A DNA stretch of 64,000 bases from Heterodera schachtii (lineage: Eukaryota; Nematoda; Chromadorea; Rhabditida; Heteroderidae), in assembly GCA_023374025.1 (NCBI GenBank), contig SIJG01000148.1, positions 62,001 to 126,000 on the forward strand, given 5' to 3'. The notes under the pieces were generated by a model. That model did not search any database and was not told where the DNA came from. It was given only the letters and a program-made list of their open reading frames with translations. Of this stretch, positions 11,169 to 22,551 are shown piece after piece; position 1 is the first letter of the stretch; every line of letters begins with the position of its first letter. The position numbers and the translations under genes are program-made.

Positions 11169-12720
11169 AATTATTGATGAAATAGTAAACTTCATTTATT
11201 ATTGAGAAAATGTGTGTGGCACAATTGATTAGGTAATTCAATTAACTTGTTTTGTGCTAATTTGTTGGTGCAATAATTTGGTGGCTTTTTAAAATATAGT
11301 AAAACAATTCGAAATTTATTTAAAGCTTTGTATTTATAGTAAAAAATTACTGAATTCTTCAAATTTCTTCTGCCAAATGAATTGCTCTGCTGACATTGGT
11401 CCATCGTCACAAGTTGCTAAAGTGCGTTAATGTCTTCAGCTCGCTTATTGGGTCCTTGGCATTTTGTTTCTCATTTTGTGTATTTATCCCTTGTTCAAAT
11501 TGGCTCGAGAACGCTTCATTCTGTACATATTGATCAGCAAAGTGCGTAAACACAGCGAAACTCAACAAAAAAATTATTTGTAACTACCATATTAGGGGGA
11601 TTATGAAATCATAACCCTAACATAAATCGGGTGCCCCGACCCGAAGCCTTTGTCCAAAAACAGGGTACGTAATTCTAGGCCTTTGTCTATATATAAAACA
11701 CCTAAATAATACACAGTTACAAAATCATTTTCAAAAAAAATTTCTCATAGAAATGAAAAAGACTGAAAAATCCGCATAAATAGATAGAATAGAGACCCCT
11801 ATAAAAAGAGGACAATAGTTTTATTCTCTTTTTTTTTGAAATTTTACATAACTTCATAGTGATTTTTAATTATCCTTTTTTAAATTTTATTGTAAAACTA
11901 AAAGATTTATTCAAATTAAAAAATTTATGGGTTACAAATGATCCTAATACATACTTTTCTATTTTTTAAATATCTTTTTTGAACTAGCGCCCAATGGTGC
12001 TGGGAGGCGTATTAATATTTAAAAAATTTCATATTATATTGTTATTTAACTTCTCCCTTCTCTTCTCATCTTGCTCTCAGCAATTTTTGGTCTTGAATTG
12101 GTCTTCCGTCTGATCCAAATAAGTCAGTGTTCGTCTAAACATTAGCATATTCAGCACTTTTATCACCCGTTTACCTATCACTGCAATGGCCCTGAAAAGA
12201 TCACACGCAATTTTCTTCCCAATTCATTACGCTCAAAAAATCACAAAAAAGTATCGTAAAATAAAATATAGGGCGAGAATACACATCAAGTCCCGGTTTG
12301 CCCAAAATTCCCGGTCTCATGCAACTCAAGTTTTTACTTAATATTTCCACCCTATTTCGTCATTTTTATCGCCCCTAATATCCTCGCCCTAATTATAATA
12401 AAAGTAACAATGAAATATTCAAATATTTAGATTTGTTCTGATTCAATGTTTGCTCATGCATTTGCTGTCCGCCGTTTTAGCTCCAATTTATCCCCGTAAT
12501 GAATTTAATTGATTTATTAATACTTTTTCATATTTAGAATCATTGTTTTATACTTGGACTTATCTCAGAGATGCGATATCTGAGGTTTTTCCTCATTTTG
12601 TGGTCTTTTAGAGGGTCAAAGAGGATTTTTTTGGAAAATGAGGATTTGCGGATTTTTATGGTCCTTTGAGAAATTTGAGGTTTTTTGTGGTCTTTTTTGA
12701 TCACGGCGAGTCAATTCTGC
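11169..12720. other. Intergenic AT-rich region, no gene seen
   Basis: No supported coding or RNA feature. Relics of repeat families with CCTCATTTTGTGG phrases appear near 12560-12700. Confidence 0.6.
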
Positions 12721-12772
12721 ATTTTTAGGTGCCTATTTCTCGATTTTTTTGTGCCTAAAAAACGAATCCCTA
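12721..12772. mobile_element. 3' end fragment of a hAT-like MITE
   Basis: AGGTGCCTATTTCTCG..GTGCCTAAAAAACGAATCCCTA matches the right end of the complete elements at 42199-42804 and 44753-45355. The left end is absent. Confidence 0.6.
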
Positions 12773-13124
12773 ATGGTGAAACATTATTTTGCATCATCAT
12801 ATGACGAGCGGATGGATCATATCAGACAAAAATAATTCTAACAACTTTTCCATCATATGATCGTTGCATATGATTGATTGTTCATCATATTCAGAGCATC
12901 ATATGATCGCTCCACATACAAAATAATTTTTTCAGCAGAATATTAAAAAACTGGAATAACTATACCAAAAAATAAAATTCTCGAGGATTCAATTTGAGTT
13001 AAATCTCCAATTAGGGGGATTCTTTGAGGAGGCTCAATTGAGAGAGAGGAATTTTCCTTTTTTCATTTCTTTCATTCAAAAATTTGACTTTTGAAATTTA
13101 AAATTTTGTAACATTGAAAATTAG

Positions 13125-13473
13125 GTAATACTGGAGAATCTGGCTCCACCCAAAAATTATTTTTCTGTTATGGAAAGACCAACCCGCCGGGGGTTTTCGG
13201 GGCTTCTGATCACGATTATGATACCAGATTTCATTGATTTTGAGTTCTTAGATTTTCAAAATTTTAATCAAATTTCCACCTTTTTCGGTGAGGAAACCAT
13301 ATATGAGCAGCACTATTTAAATTTTATTTTCAGGATCAATTAAAATCAATGATTTTCGCAAACCTGATATCATATTCGTGATCGGAAGCCCCGAAAATCC
13401 CGGGTTTAGACTTTTCATAACAAAAATATAAATAATTTTTTTTTTTGATGGAGCCCAGATTCTCCAGTGTTAC
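13125..13473. mobile_element. MITE with ~110-bp inverted repeats
   Basis: The ends read GTAATACTGGAGAATCTGG and, inverted, GTAACACTGGAGAATCTGG; the arms continue for ~110 bases with some change. Flanks read GAAAATTAG and GAAAATTGG, a possible imperfect 9-bp duplication two bases off on the right. It lies directly upstream of the SPRY fragment at 13539. Confidence 0.7.
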
Positions 13474-13538
13474 CGGAAAATTGGAACTTCACAATGCCGA
13501 AACAAAAAACCAACAGCTTTTTATTTTCCCATTTCCAG

Positions 13539-13939
13539 CTGTGCCTTCGACGGATTTGCCGACAAAAATCAGATTTCGCTTGAGGAAATTATTCCAAGCA
13601 ACACCTGCACTTACGCATACGGATGGAGTGGCACTTGTTGGGTGGACAGATCAATTAAAAGAAGCCGCGTAAAGTTTGCCGACGGTGACACGGTCGGATG
13701 TGGTGTTAATTTGGCCAATCAGCAGCTGATTTTCACAAAGAATGGACGTCGATTGGGTTGGCAAAACAAATAAAATATTTAAATTTTACAAAATTCCTTC
13801 AGATGGCACCAATTCGCTGCTCCTTTCTTCTTCTGTGCCCGCAGATTCTCTGTTTCCATTCGTTTCTTTTGCTGATTATGGGGACAAAATCAGCACCAAT
13901 TTCGGGCCAAATTTCATGTTCGATTTGGCCACTCTCTGA
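13539..13939 (+). pseudogene. SPRY gene fragment: core and terminal exons only
   Basis: Exon 13539-13756 follows a TTTCCAG acceptor and encodes a divergent SPRY core: T-Y-A-Y-G-W-S-G, W-V-D-R-S, D-G-D-T-V-G-C-G-V-N-L-A, Q-Q-L-I-F-T-K-N-G-R-R-L. Exon 13803-13939 follows CTTCAG and ends F-G-P-N-F-M-F-D-L-A-T-L then TGA. Both are open and keep the family phase (1 at the junction). Upstream, a coil-like scrap (K-L-E-L-H-N-A-E-T, ~13477-13520) remains, but the 109-base and 94-base exons and any start are missing and a MITE abuts the scrap. It is therefore a truncated copy unless unseen exons lie further upstream. The extra W and C residues set it apart from the other loci. Confidence 0.75.
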
Positions 13940-14059
13940 TGAAGAAATTAATTGACAATGTCTTTTTTATATTCTGTTTACGATTTTATTTCTTCTCTCC
14001 ATTAATAAATGATTTTTTGCGCATTGGCATCATTATAACTTATCAAATTAATCTATAAT

Positions 14060-14162
14060 CCGTATTTATTGAATTAGACCCCCCCCCCTCCATTGAAATA
14101 AAGCCCAATTCGAATGAGGTTAAAAAAGAGAATCCCGGAGGTTCTAATCCAGTAAATATGGT
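14060..14162. mobile_element. Short MITE, TATTTATTGAATTAGA-type ends
   Basis: The left end CGTATTTATTGAATTAGACC and the inverted right end (GGTTCTAATCCAGTAAATAT) delimit ~100 bases. Similar to 59739-59850 and to a partial copy in the last intron of gene H (about 38250-38286). Confidence 0.55.
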
Positions 14163-14349
14163 AAATTAAGCCAAAACCCATTATTTTTTAACATAGTTTT
14201 CATTATGCAAAAAAAAGAATAATAATCTGGCGTCAAAAATGTTAAAAATCTAAGACTTTATCAGTGCTTTTCAAAAAAAAAGTAAATAATTTTATGAATT
14301 CTTTATTTGGTTAGCAGGTATAATAATTTCCATTTAATTTCAAATGTTT

Positions 14350-15213
14350 AAACATTTGTCGACCCATCATTCACCAGTTGAAAAACAGGGTTTCCATCGA
14401 AAATTTTTCCAAATCAGAACATAAGGTCCAAAAAATCAGATTTTAGGGTCGAAAATCAGAACATTTTGCAAAATTGCTTTAAAACAGTTATTTTTACAAT
14501 TTATTCGATCAAAAATGTATAAAATTATATTTTTCACCTCCCATGACATTTTTAACAATTTTGGAGAGGAAATAAGCAAATCGTAAATTTCAGTGCATTC
14601 GGGATCAAAAATCAGATTTTTAACAATTTTTTTTTGCGGCGCATTTTTCCAAAAAAACTTTTGGGAAATGGGTGGGCGAGGGGTGAGGGCCCGGCGGTGC
14701 CGATAGGCGCCGCCGGAATTTTTTTGTAATTTAGTTCTGATTTGTTGACAGATTTTCACCAAAAAAGGCCAAATTTGCAATTAAAATTTTAAAACGCTTT
14801 TTTTGCGGCGATTTTTCCAAAAGCTTTTGAAGAAAGTTGGTCCGGCGGTGCCGATAGGCGCCGCCGGGAAAATTTTTTTGCGATTTTTAATCGATTTGTT
14901 AACAGATTTTTGTCAAAAAATAACCAAATTTTCCACAAATCTTATATTTTCTTATAAAAAAATGACATTATGCCACAAAAATTCAAAATTATGAGTATGT
15001 TTGAGAAATCAGAACAAATTTTGGTCGCTACCCCAAAATCAGAACATTTCTGACAAATCAGAACATTTTTATTTTATCAGATTTGGACCCTCCAAATCAG
15101 AACATTTCTGATAAATCAGAACAAATGGAAACCCTGGTTGAAAAATGAACAACAGAAAATTTGGAAAAGCATCAGCGAATTGAAGGAGCAGCAGAAGAAA
15201 ATGGCAAAGGACT
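14350..15213 (+). pseudogene. Coiled-coil exon relic split by a MITE
   Basis: If the MITE 14386-15136 and one target copy are set aside, the flanks join into an exon relative of the last exon of locus I: C-A-T-T-T-G-T-C-G-A-C on the left and codons for N-E-Q-Q-K-I-W-K-S-I-S-E-L-K-E-Q-Q-K-K-M then a stop on the right. The normal AG acceptor is lost (AAA instead of AAG) before CATTTGTCGAC. An isolated relic with no neighbouring SPRY exons downstream. Confidence 0.6.
14386..15136. mobile_element. hAT-like MITE, 8-9-bp target duplication GTTGAAAAA
   Basis: Ends CAGGGTTTCCAT and inverse ATGGAAACCCTG; GTTGAAAAA stands at both 14377-14385 and 15137-15145. The interior holds two copies of the GC hairpin (around 14692-14718 and 14833-14858) and many AAATCAGAACA phrases. 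It has no transposase frame. Confidence 0.82.
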
Positions 15214-15684
15214 GAAAAATGATTAATAAATACTTTAGAAATTTAAATAAATTATTAGCAAATTAGCAAAAATTAAAAAATAAATCCCTAATTTTTACTT
15301 TTTTTAATGTTGGCACAACACGGAGAAAAACACTGATTTTGTGATGATAAAAAAAGTGATTTTCGATGCAAAATGCTGTGTGATCATGGACAATGAAAAT
15401 ACAACATTGACTTTGATTTTTTATATTTGGAATATCTTTTAAAACTTTGCCTTTTTAAAATTTATCTTCCAACTTTGTTTATGATCTCTTGGTTCTTGCT
15501 TATTTGTTAGCTTAACTCTGGTTTGTCATGTGAATCATTTTTTGCCCAATAAATTTTGTTCCAAAATTCCATCAAAACTTGAGGCTTCTCCTTTGTCAGA
15601 AAATAAGTGTTGGAGCCGAGGGGGAGGGTGGCTCTATTTTATTTTAAAAGAATTTTAAAAAATTCCATAAAGAATCTAATGTTA

Positions 15685-15840
15685 AATTCATTTCCTTCTC
15701 ATCTCTCTCTCTCCTCTTTATTACCCTTTTCTCTCTCTATCTTCTTTATTCTCTCTTTCACTGTCATTTTTTTTCTGTCCTCCTTTTACTTCTCTTTTTC
15801 TCTATTTCCTCTTTTATTCCCTTTGTCTTTCTCACCAAAA
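15685..15840. repeat. CT-rich tract upstream of gene C
   Basis: Imperfect CTCTCT tract on the coding strand, ending CTTTCTCACCAAAAA just before the leader-type ORF. Confidence 0.7.
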
Positions 15841-15841
15841 A

Positions 15842-15925
15842 ATGATTGACCAATTTGTAATTCATTTTGTTCTTCTCTTCTCTCCCACACATATATATCT
15901 TCGACATAAGAAATTAAAAAAATAA
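15842..15925 (+). other. Short hydrophobic ORF upstream of gene C (leader-type)
   Basis: 27 codons starting M-I-D-Q-F-V-I-H-F-V-L-L-F-S-P-T-H. Same position and pattern as upstream of B, F and I. It ends 180 bases before the gene C ATG. Confidence 0.4.
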
Positions 15926-16105
15926 TTGGTTACAATTAAGAAGGATGTATGATTATTGCTCCTCCCGTTTATGAGTCATCATTTTGCCTAAAACAAATTG
16001 AATGAATGAATGGTCATTTTTTAAATTTCTCTTTTTATTCCTTGTAATTTGTTCAACAGAAACAAATTATTTTATAAAAAACATTTTAAATCAGCTTTCT
16101 TAAAA

Positions 16106-18769
16106 ATGTCAATTTCGACCAATTCAATAAAGCATGGAGAAGATTTAACACCAGCAAAGAATGGGGGTAAGTAAGTAAATAATAGAAAAGGTAAAATGGA
16201 AGAAAATTGAAATTTTGGAGATATGAAATAAATAAATATTTAAATCCAAGAATTTAATTCAAAATATTTCTAGAATTAAATGGCGATGCAATTAATTGGG
16301 ACAATAAATTCCGTAAAAAGTTTGCCAAAATGGAAATGGAACTGAAAATTGCCAAATTGGAACTCGAAAATGTGAGTTTTGGTATTGAGTAAAAATAAAT
16401 GCCAATTTTTTCTAATTATTTTTTAGAAGGTACTTGAACAAAAGTTAAAGCACCAGGAACTTATGGTCGAACAGAAGGCATTGAAAGAAAAAGTGGCCAA
16501 AATTGAACAGAAAAGGGAGAAAAACGGTAAAAAAATAATTAAAGGAATTAGTATAATTATTTTATGGAATTATTTATTTGAATAATTTAATAAAATTAAT
16601 GAATTTTCCAGTTACAGATGCTAAATGTTTGACTGTCAATAATATGGGAAATGAAAGGGGTAAAGTTACTAATTTATTTTTCTTATTTTATTAATTCATT
16701 TTTTTCTTGAAAATATCTTTATTTTAGCAAGTTTTCAAAATATGAGCACTTTTGAGGAAATAAGTGTTCTGGTTTCAAGAATTGCTGAGCTGAATCGAGC
16801 GAAAACAATTGAATCATCAATCGGAAGCAGCTGTGATTTGTTTGGACAAGACGGAAACGGTAGGGAATTAAGGGATACTATCATAGAAATGGTTTAGAAT
16901 TTAATTTTTAGGAATAAAAATAATTTATTGTTAAACTTTGAATTCGGTGGAGCCAACTTTTTAAAAAGCGCTCAAAGTTTATTATTTTTAAGATATTTTT
17001 CAGGATCGGATGATGATGACTTTCATATGNCGTCTGGACAAGATGGATACGGTAAGGAATTTTGTATAATTGAGGAGGTACGGTATGAAAATTATATAAT
17101 AAAAGAAATGGTTTTGAAATTAAATGCGAAAAATTATTTAATCATATTTTTTAACGAAAATAAAAAAGGAGAATATGGGGCCCCAATAAACATTTAATGG
17201 AATTATTTATGTTAATAATTCGAAAAATTAATTATTTTTCATTAACGGATTTGCCAATTATAGGGAAATGAAAGGAGCAAAAAAGTTATAAATTATTTTT
17301 CTTATTTTATTAATCCACTTTTTTCTTTAAAAAATTGGCGTAAATTATTTATTTATTTTATTTTCAGCAATTTTTCCAAATCTAAGCCCATCGGAGGAAA
17401 TGAGTGTTTTGATTGCCAGAATTACTGAGCTGTACCGAGCGAAAACAATTGAACCATCTGTTGCAAGTTCTGAAGTGTTTGGACAAGACGGATACGGTAG
17501 GGAATTTTGTAAAATTGAGGAGGTATGAAACTATAACCTTTTATAGAAGACATATTGGTATCATTCGGTAGCTCAAAGAAAACCAGTTTTTTAATTTTAA
17601 ACAAAAAATTATTATTTTTGTTTTAATTTTATTTCATTTAATTTATTTTGAGGAATGAATGATGATCAGTTCAGTCTGGATGAAGAAGAAGAAGATGAAC
17701 AGCAAGAAGAGAGTAAAACTCCCACAAAAGATGGTAATAAGCATCTTTTACAAAATGTTATTAATATTTTCAGATATAATTTAATAAACTTAACAACAAT
17801 TTCAAATTTATTAAAACTTACAATTGAACATTTTTCGAATCCTTCAATTATTGGAAACATTTTGTATTATTTGTATTCATCAGTCATTTTGACTGGCAGC
17901 AGAATTAATACTCCACCAATCTATGAAAAAATTAAAACCATAGGAATAATTTTTTAATTTTATCTTTAAATAAAAAATTAATTGTTTTTTTCTATTTTAA
18001 GCTGCTGAGGAACGGTTCTTACAATCGCAAAATGATCAGAAGAAAATTTTGGAAAAAATAAGTGAATTGGAGAAACAGCAAAAAGAACAATCAAAAGGTG
18101 AGGAGAAATTAAAACGAAAAAATATTTAATCAAATTAAATATTTTCATTTACATTTGAAAATAAATTCGATTTTTAAGTTACTGCGGGTCAATTGTCAAA
18201 GATTTTGGAAAAAATCAGTGTATTGGAGCAAGAATCAAAGCAGAGAAAGGTAATTAAATTACTTTCATTAATTGTTTATTTATTAAACAATTTTATTTAT
18301 ATTTTAAAATAAATTATTTTAAGGCATCTTCAAATTTCCGACAAAATTATTGGGATGCCAATGTTTGTCACAAGAATCTCGAAATCACTGGCAAAAAAAA
18401 TCGCATTGTCCATTATAAGAGAAATCTTTTTGGTATTTGTTCATAATTTACTTACAAATTTATCCTCAAAAGGTTGTTGTTCTATCTTTGCTAAACATAC
18501 GATTTTGCTGAACAATAATTCGTCCGACATTTTTTACTACGAAATTTCAGTCAAAAATATGAAATGGTAATTAATAATTAATCAAAAATATTAAAATTTG
18601 AATTATTATTATTTATATTTTATTCATTTATTATTAATTTTTCAGTTGGATGAGCTTCGGATTTGCAGTCAAACAGCAGAACAAATTGGATGGAACAATT
18701 CGAATCCGAAAGGGCACTAAAAATCACAAATCTGTTAATACACTCTCGAATTTATTCATAAATAAATAA
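16106..18769 (+). CDS. Coiled-coil/SPRY-family protein, gene C (SPRY core truncated)
   Basis: Thirteen exons splice into an open frame of 396 residues: 16106-16166, 16274-16371, 16427-16526, 16612-16659, 16728-16859, 17004-17051, 17368-17496, 17653-17733, 18002-18097, 18179-18249, 18324-18432, 18473-18566 and 18646-18769. The start is M-S-I-S-T-N-S-I. Exon 2 fuses the E-L-N-G-D-A-I-N exon with the K-F-A-K-M-E-M-E-L-K exon. Exons 5 and 7 are tandem relatives (E-E-x-S-V-L-x-x-R-I-x-E-L). Exon 8 is acidic (L-D-E-E-E-E-D-E). Exons 11-12 have the usual N-Y-W-D-A-N-V-C-H and Y-Y-E-I-S-V-K-N. The SPRY core exon begins W-M-S-F-G-F-A-V-K-Q-Q-N-K-L-D-G but after R-K-G-T runs into unrelated sequence and stops, so the G-D-T-V-G half and the terminal exon are missing. 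The domain is probably non-functional, although the frame stays open. One N lies in codon-rich exon 6 (17030). Confidence 0.7.
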
Positions 18770-18797
18770 TATTTATATTAATTTATTGTTTTTAAAG

Positions 18798-18884
18798 GAA
18801 TTTTGTGAAAAGTTTGCCAAAATGGAAATGGAATTGAAGGAGGCAAAGCATTTACAAACGATTGCCAAATTGGAATTTGAAAAT
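18798..18884 (+). pseudogene. Orphan coiled-coil exon
   Basis: After TTTAAAG it encodes E-F-C-E-K-F-A-K-M-E-M-E-L-K-E-A-K and ends L-E-F-E-N followed by GTGAGT, the standard third exon of this family (the L-type with the longer insert). No continuing exons follow before the foldback at 19063. Confidence 0.65.
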
Positions 18885-19062
18885 GTGAGTTGGTAAACAG
18901 AGGAATAACAATTAAAAATTAATTCCAAGTTTATCAATTACGAAAATTTGTTCATAGGATTTTGGGGTCGATGAGAACGAATCTGACATTTCCAATTGAC
19001 CAATCTCAATCCGAAGTCGGGTGAACTGTAGTGAACGCCCCGTGAAAAAAAGGGTCAAATGA

Positions 19063-20413
19063 GGCTACCAGACATTTGCGGACGGACATTTGCGGACGGA
19101 CATTTGCGGACGGACATTTGCGGACAGACATTTGCGGACGGACATTTGCGGACAGACATTTGCGGACGGACATTTGCGGACGGACATTTGCGGACAATTT
19201 CGGGAAAAAATAAAAAATATTCTTAAAAAATTAAAAAATAATTCTGAAAACATGGAATGGAGGCTGCAAAACTAAATAAAAATTTATTTTTGGCTTTTAA
19301 AGGTATCATATTTTATTTTTACACTTCAAAGAATTAATTTCACTGGTCAAAGTGAGATGCTGGTCCTTAAGTGATTAAAGAAGAGTTGATCCCCAACACC
19401 GTTCGGGGAATTCGAACGTCGTCTGTTTCACTCTCTCGGGTGAGAGTGCTCTTTTTATTTTTAGAAAAAAAAACATTTTTTTCTATTTGACGACCACGTT
19501 TTTGACCCCCCCCCCCCCAACATTTAAAATATTTATTTAGCCTTATAGATAATTCTAGTCGGGGAATTTGATACCAGCTCCCCGACTTTTTTCCCAGATA
19601 GTAGGGGAAGAACCCTAGATAACTCTTGCTCTAGTGTTCAATTGGATAGTATTTAGAGAACCCAAAAATTTTCAGAAAGAAAACCGAAATTCCAACGCTA
19701 GCCCTTTCTTTTTTCTATCGAATACATTTTGTTTCAGAAAAAAATTTGTTTTTTTTAACAAAGACATTGTTGTTAAATATACATATGTTCCAAAGTGGGG
19801 AAAAGCACATTTTTTGACTCATGTTACACTTGGTCAAAATTGGCATTTCAAGTTTAAAATGTCTGTAAAACCGATCGGACTAATTTACGAACTGTTATTT
19901 GAAATAGTGAAAGTAAGTTTTGTTCATGACTAAGCACACATCATGGTCATATTTCAGATCAAAAAAGTCTTTTGCACCAACTTGATCAGATCACCCCTTC
20001 ATGGTGATCTAGATAACCCAAAATACACTGAAAATCGGGAGTTTTCGAAAAAAATTCGTAGGGGGTTGGAAATTTTTTTTTGGAAATTTTGAGTAGGCAC
20101 ATTGGAAAGAGCACAAAATTTACTACCGATTTGCATTTTGAATGGTGGATCTATGACTTATAGCCGCTGATGTAAAAATAAAATATGATACCTTTAAAAG
20201 CCAAAAATAAATTTTTATTTATTTTGCAGTCTCCATTCCAGATTTTCAGAAATTTTTTAAATTTTTTTACGAAATTTTTATTTTTTCCCGAAATTGTTCG
20301 CAAATGTCCGTCCGCAAATGTCTGTCCGCAAATGTCCGTCCGCAAATGTCCGTCCGCAAATGTCCGTCCGCAAATGTCCGTCCGCAAATGTCCGTCCGCA
20401 AATGTCTGGACGC
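19063..20413. mobile_element. Mutator-like foldback with minisatellite arms, 9-bp duplication
   Basis: Arms of ~260 bases at 19063-19325 and 20172-20413 are inverted copies. Each outer part is a run of a 14-bp unit (GGACGGACATTTGC), and each inner part contains GGTATCATATTTTATTTTTA. GTCAAATGA stands at 19054-19062 and again at 20414-20422. Nine-base duplications with long inverted repeats fit Mutator-like elements. The interior has no transposase; part of it resembles 1515-1720 in inverted orientation. R-K-C-P-S-A-N-V frames here are translations of the minisatellite. Confidence 0.78.
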
Positions 20414-20422
20414 GTCAAATGA

Positions 20423-21206
20423 TACCAACTGATTCGTTTCGAGAAGCTAAGCATAGAAAAATATGTCTCGAGTTGCGAAAATGCCAAAAAAACCGGTTTT
20501 TGAACCGGTTTAAACTCGAAAATTGAGAGATTTCGCACCCTAACTTTTTTTTAAACGATCGAATCCCGACAGATTTGGTATAGTGCTGGGATTCCACCCA
20601 TGACATCTCACGATAAGTCGGTAACCCTAAAATGTGAAAGGGGTCCAGCCAACCATGTAAATATTAAGGAAGCGTAAATATTTCATTTTAATAGAATTGC
20701 AAAAAGAAATAATGACAAATGGGAGAAATTTATTAAAAAGCTAGGAATCTTTTTTATTATAAAAGGAAAATAATGAATTTTAAGCGGAAAATCAAGTATT
20801 TATATGCACAGTTTGTAATAGTTGTATACATTTCATGGAACTTAATAGAAAAAATTTAAGTACAATTTTAAGAATAAAAATGATCATTTATAATAGCTAC
20901 AATTCCAAGTACAGAATAAAAGAAAATTAAGTACAAAACTATGAGAAAAATGATCATTCACGTTAGAATTCCAATGACATAAAAAAGAAAATGAGTACAA
21001 AAATATGAAGAAAAGAAATATTTTTAATGTGAATAAAATTTAAAATTATAAGAAATTGAGGACTAATTATAAAAAAAAAGTTCGGAAATTTTCAATACGG
21101 GAGTTAATTAATAATCATAAAAACAAAAAGCAAAAATAAAAAGTTTTGGAATAATTAAACTTTCATTGAAAAGCAATAACATTTTTTTATTTTTAGCACT
21201 ATTAAT
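20423..21206. other. AT-rich intergenic region
   Basis: No supported gene. Contains phrases such as ATGATCATTTATAA repeated loosely around 20880-20960. Confidence 0.5.
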
Positions 21207-21480
21207 TAGGGTTGCTCCCCGAGCCTCGGGGAGCAAAATGTCGGGGAACGGGGAGGAAATTCCCCGAAAGAATTTGTCGGGGATGGCTGGAGAATTTAAA
21301 AAATGTCGGGGAGCAACACCTTCGTCGGAAAGGAAATTTTCGTAAAAAGTCTAAAAAACACAAAAAGAAAAAGTCCAGAACAAAAAAGTCTTAAAAACTC
21401 ATTTAAAGATACTTCCATCTTATTTCAAGTGCAATTTTCGACTTTCGTAATTCCCCGAAACATGTCGGGGAGCAACCCTA
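21207..21480. mobile_element. Short hAT-like MITE with TCGGGGAGC-type ends
   Basis: Ends TAGGGTTGCTCCCCGA and its inverse; flanks CTATTAAT (21199-21206) and CTATAAAT (21481-21488) match at 7 of 8 bases. TCGGGG is repeated inside. Confidence 0.7.
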
Positions 21481-21923
21481 CTATAAATTGCTGAAAAATG
21501 TCTAAACAATTCTAATTCACCTTTTATAAAAATGCTAAATTTTGTCTTCCCACACAATTTTATAGTCTCCAACGCCTTAACTAAAATTTAATTGTAATCA
21601 AATATTATTTTAGCAAAATAATTATTTATTCACTAAAAATGGAAGATCTAATTTGAGCTGGTTCAATGCTTAACATTTAATCGCTTAACAAACAATCGAA
21701 AAGAGTCAAAGCTTTATGCTTAAATACGACCCAATGAGTAACTTCTATTTTTCAGTGAAAATTTTGATATTTCCCAGAAATACATGAATATAAAATTTTG
21801 TTTTTCTACAGGAAAACACCTAAAAATACGTCGAACATAAATGTTCTCTTAAACCCAAACAATTGGCAGGATCATTTGTAATTTTACTCTTAGAATTCTG
21901 TATTTCGTTATTTTCGCAAATTC

Positions 21924-22551
21924 CGAAAATATTTTATTAACAAAAATATTTACATGAATGTTTTGGGCTATTTCAAAAAACTGGATCACTTTCCTAGTTT
22001 ATAATTTAAAAAATGCATTTCTAAGTCATTTTTATGCCCAATCACTAAGTCATGTAATTCTTATTTCCAATGAATCCCTAAATTATGCTGTTTATTTAAA
22101 GAGTTCAAAATGCAACTCTGTGGGTTTTTAGCAATTGTAATTAGTGTCGAGAAAATCAATATTCGCTTTTCTACCAGTGGCATAATAAAAATTGTTGGTT
22201 GTTCTCTTAAACCCATAACGAAAAGGAAACGGAAAAGTACGGTAAGTGATTGAATGCCTACCGTAACGAAGCATTTCTAATTTGAAAAATAATGTCAAAA
22301 TTAGTCGAACATAACACAATGTTGGAACGGATTGGCATGATTTGTGAGTGAAAATTGGATTAGTTTCTTAATCATTATAATTGATTAGGAACAATAGTTT
22401 GTTTTTTCACTTTAAGCTGATCGTCTTTTGGAAATGAAAAATCTGCAGATGAAACTTTGTGCCAAAATTATATAAACTAGGAAAGTGATCCAGTTTTTTC
22501 AACTATCCCAAAACATTCATGTAAAATATTTTTGTCAATAAAATATTTTCG
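21924..22551. mobile_element. TIR element (~630 bp)
   Basis: CGAAAATATTTTATTAAC and ~80 following bases (through TGGATCACTTTCCTAGTTTA) at 21924-22003 recur inverted at ~22473-22551. The interior has two related copies of GTTCTCTTAAACCCA. No coding frame. Confidence 0.65.

Noticed and set aside
19390..19450. tRNA-like TTCGAAC and hairpin inside the foldback
   Set aside because: A local hairpin (ACTCTC/GAGAGT) exists, but no acceptor stem, D arm or consistent T arm can be drawn.
19006..20538. Frames with repeated R-K-C-P-S-A-N-V or R-T-D-I-C-G
   Set aside because: Translations of the 14-bp minisatellite in the foldback arms.
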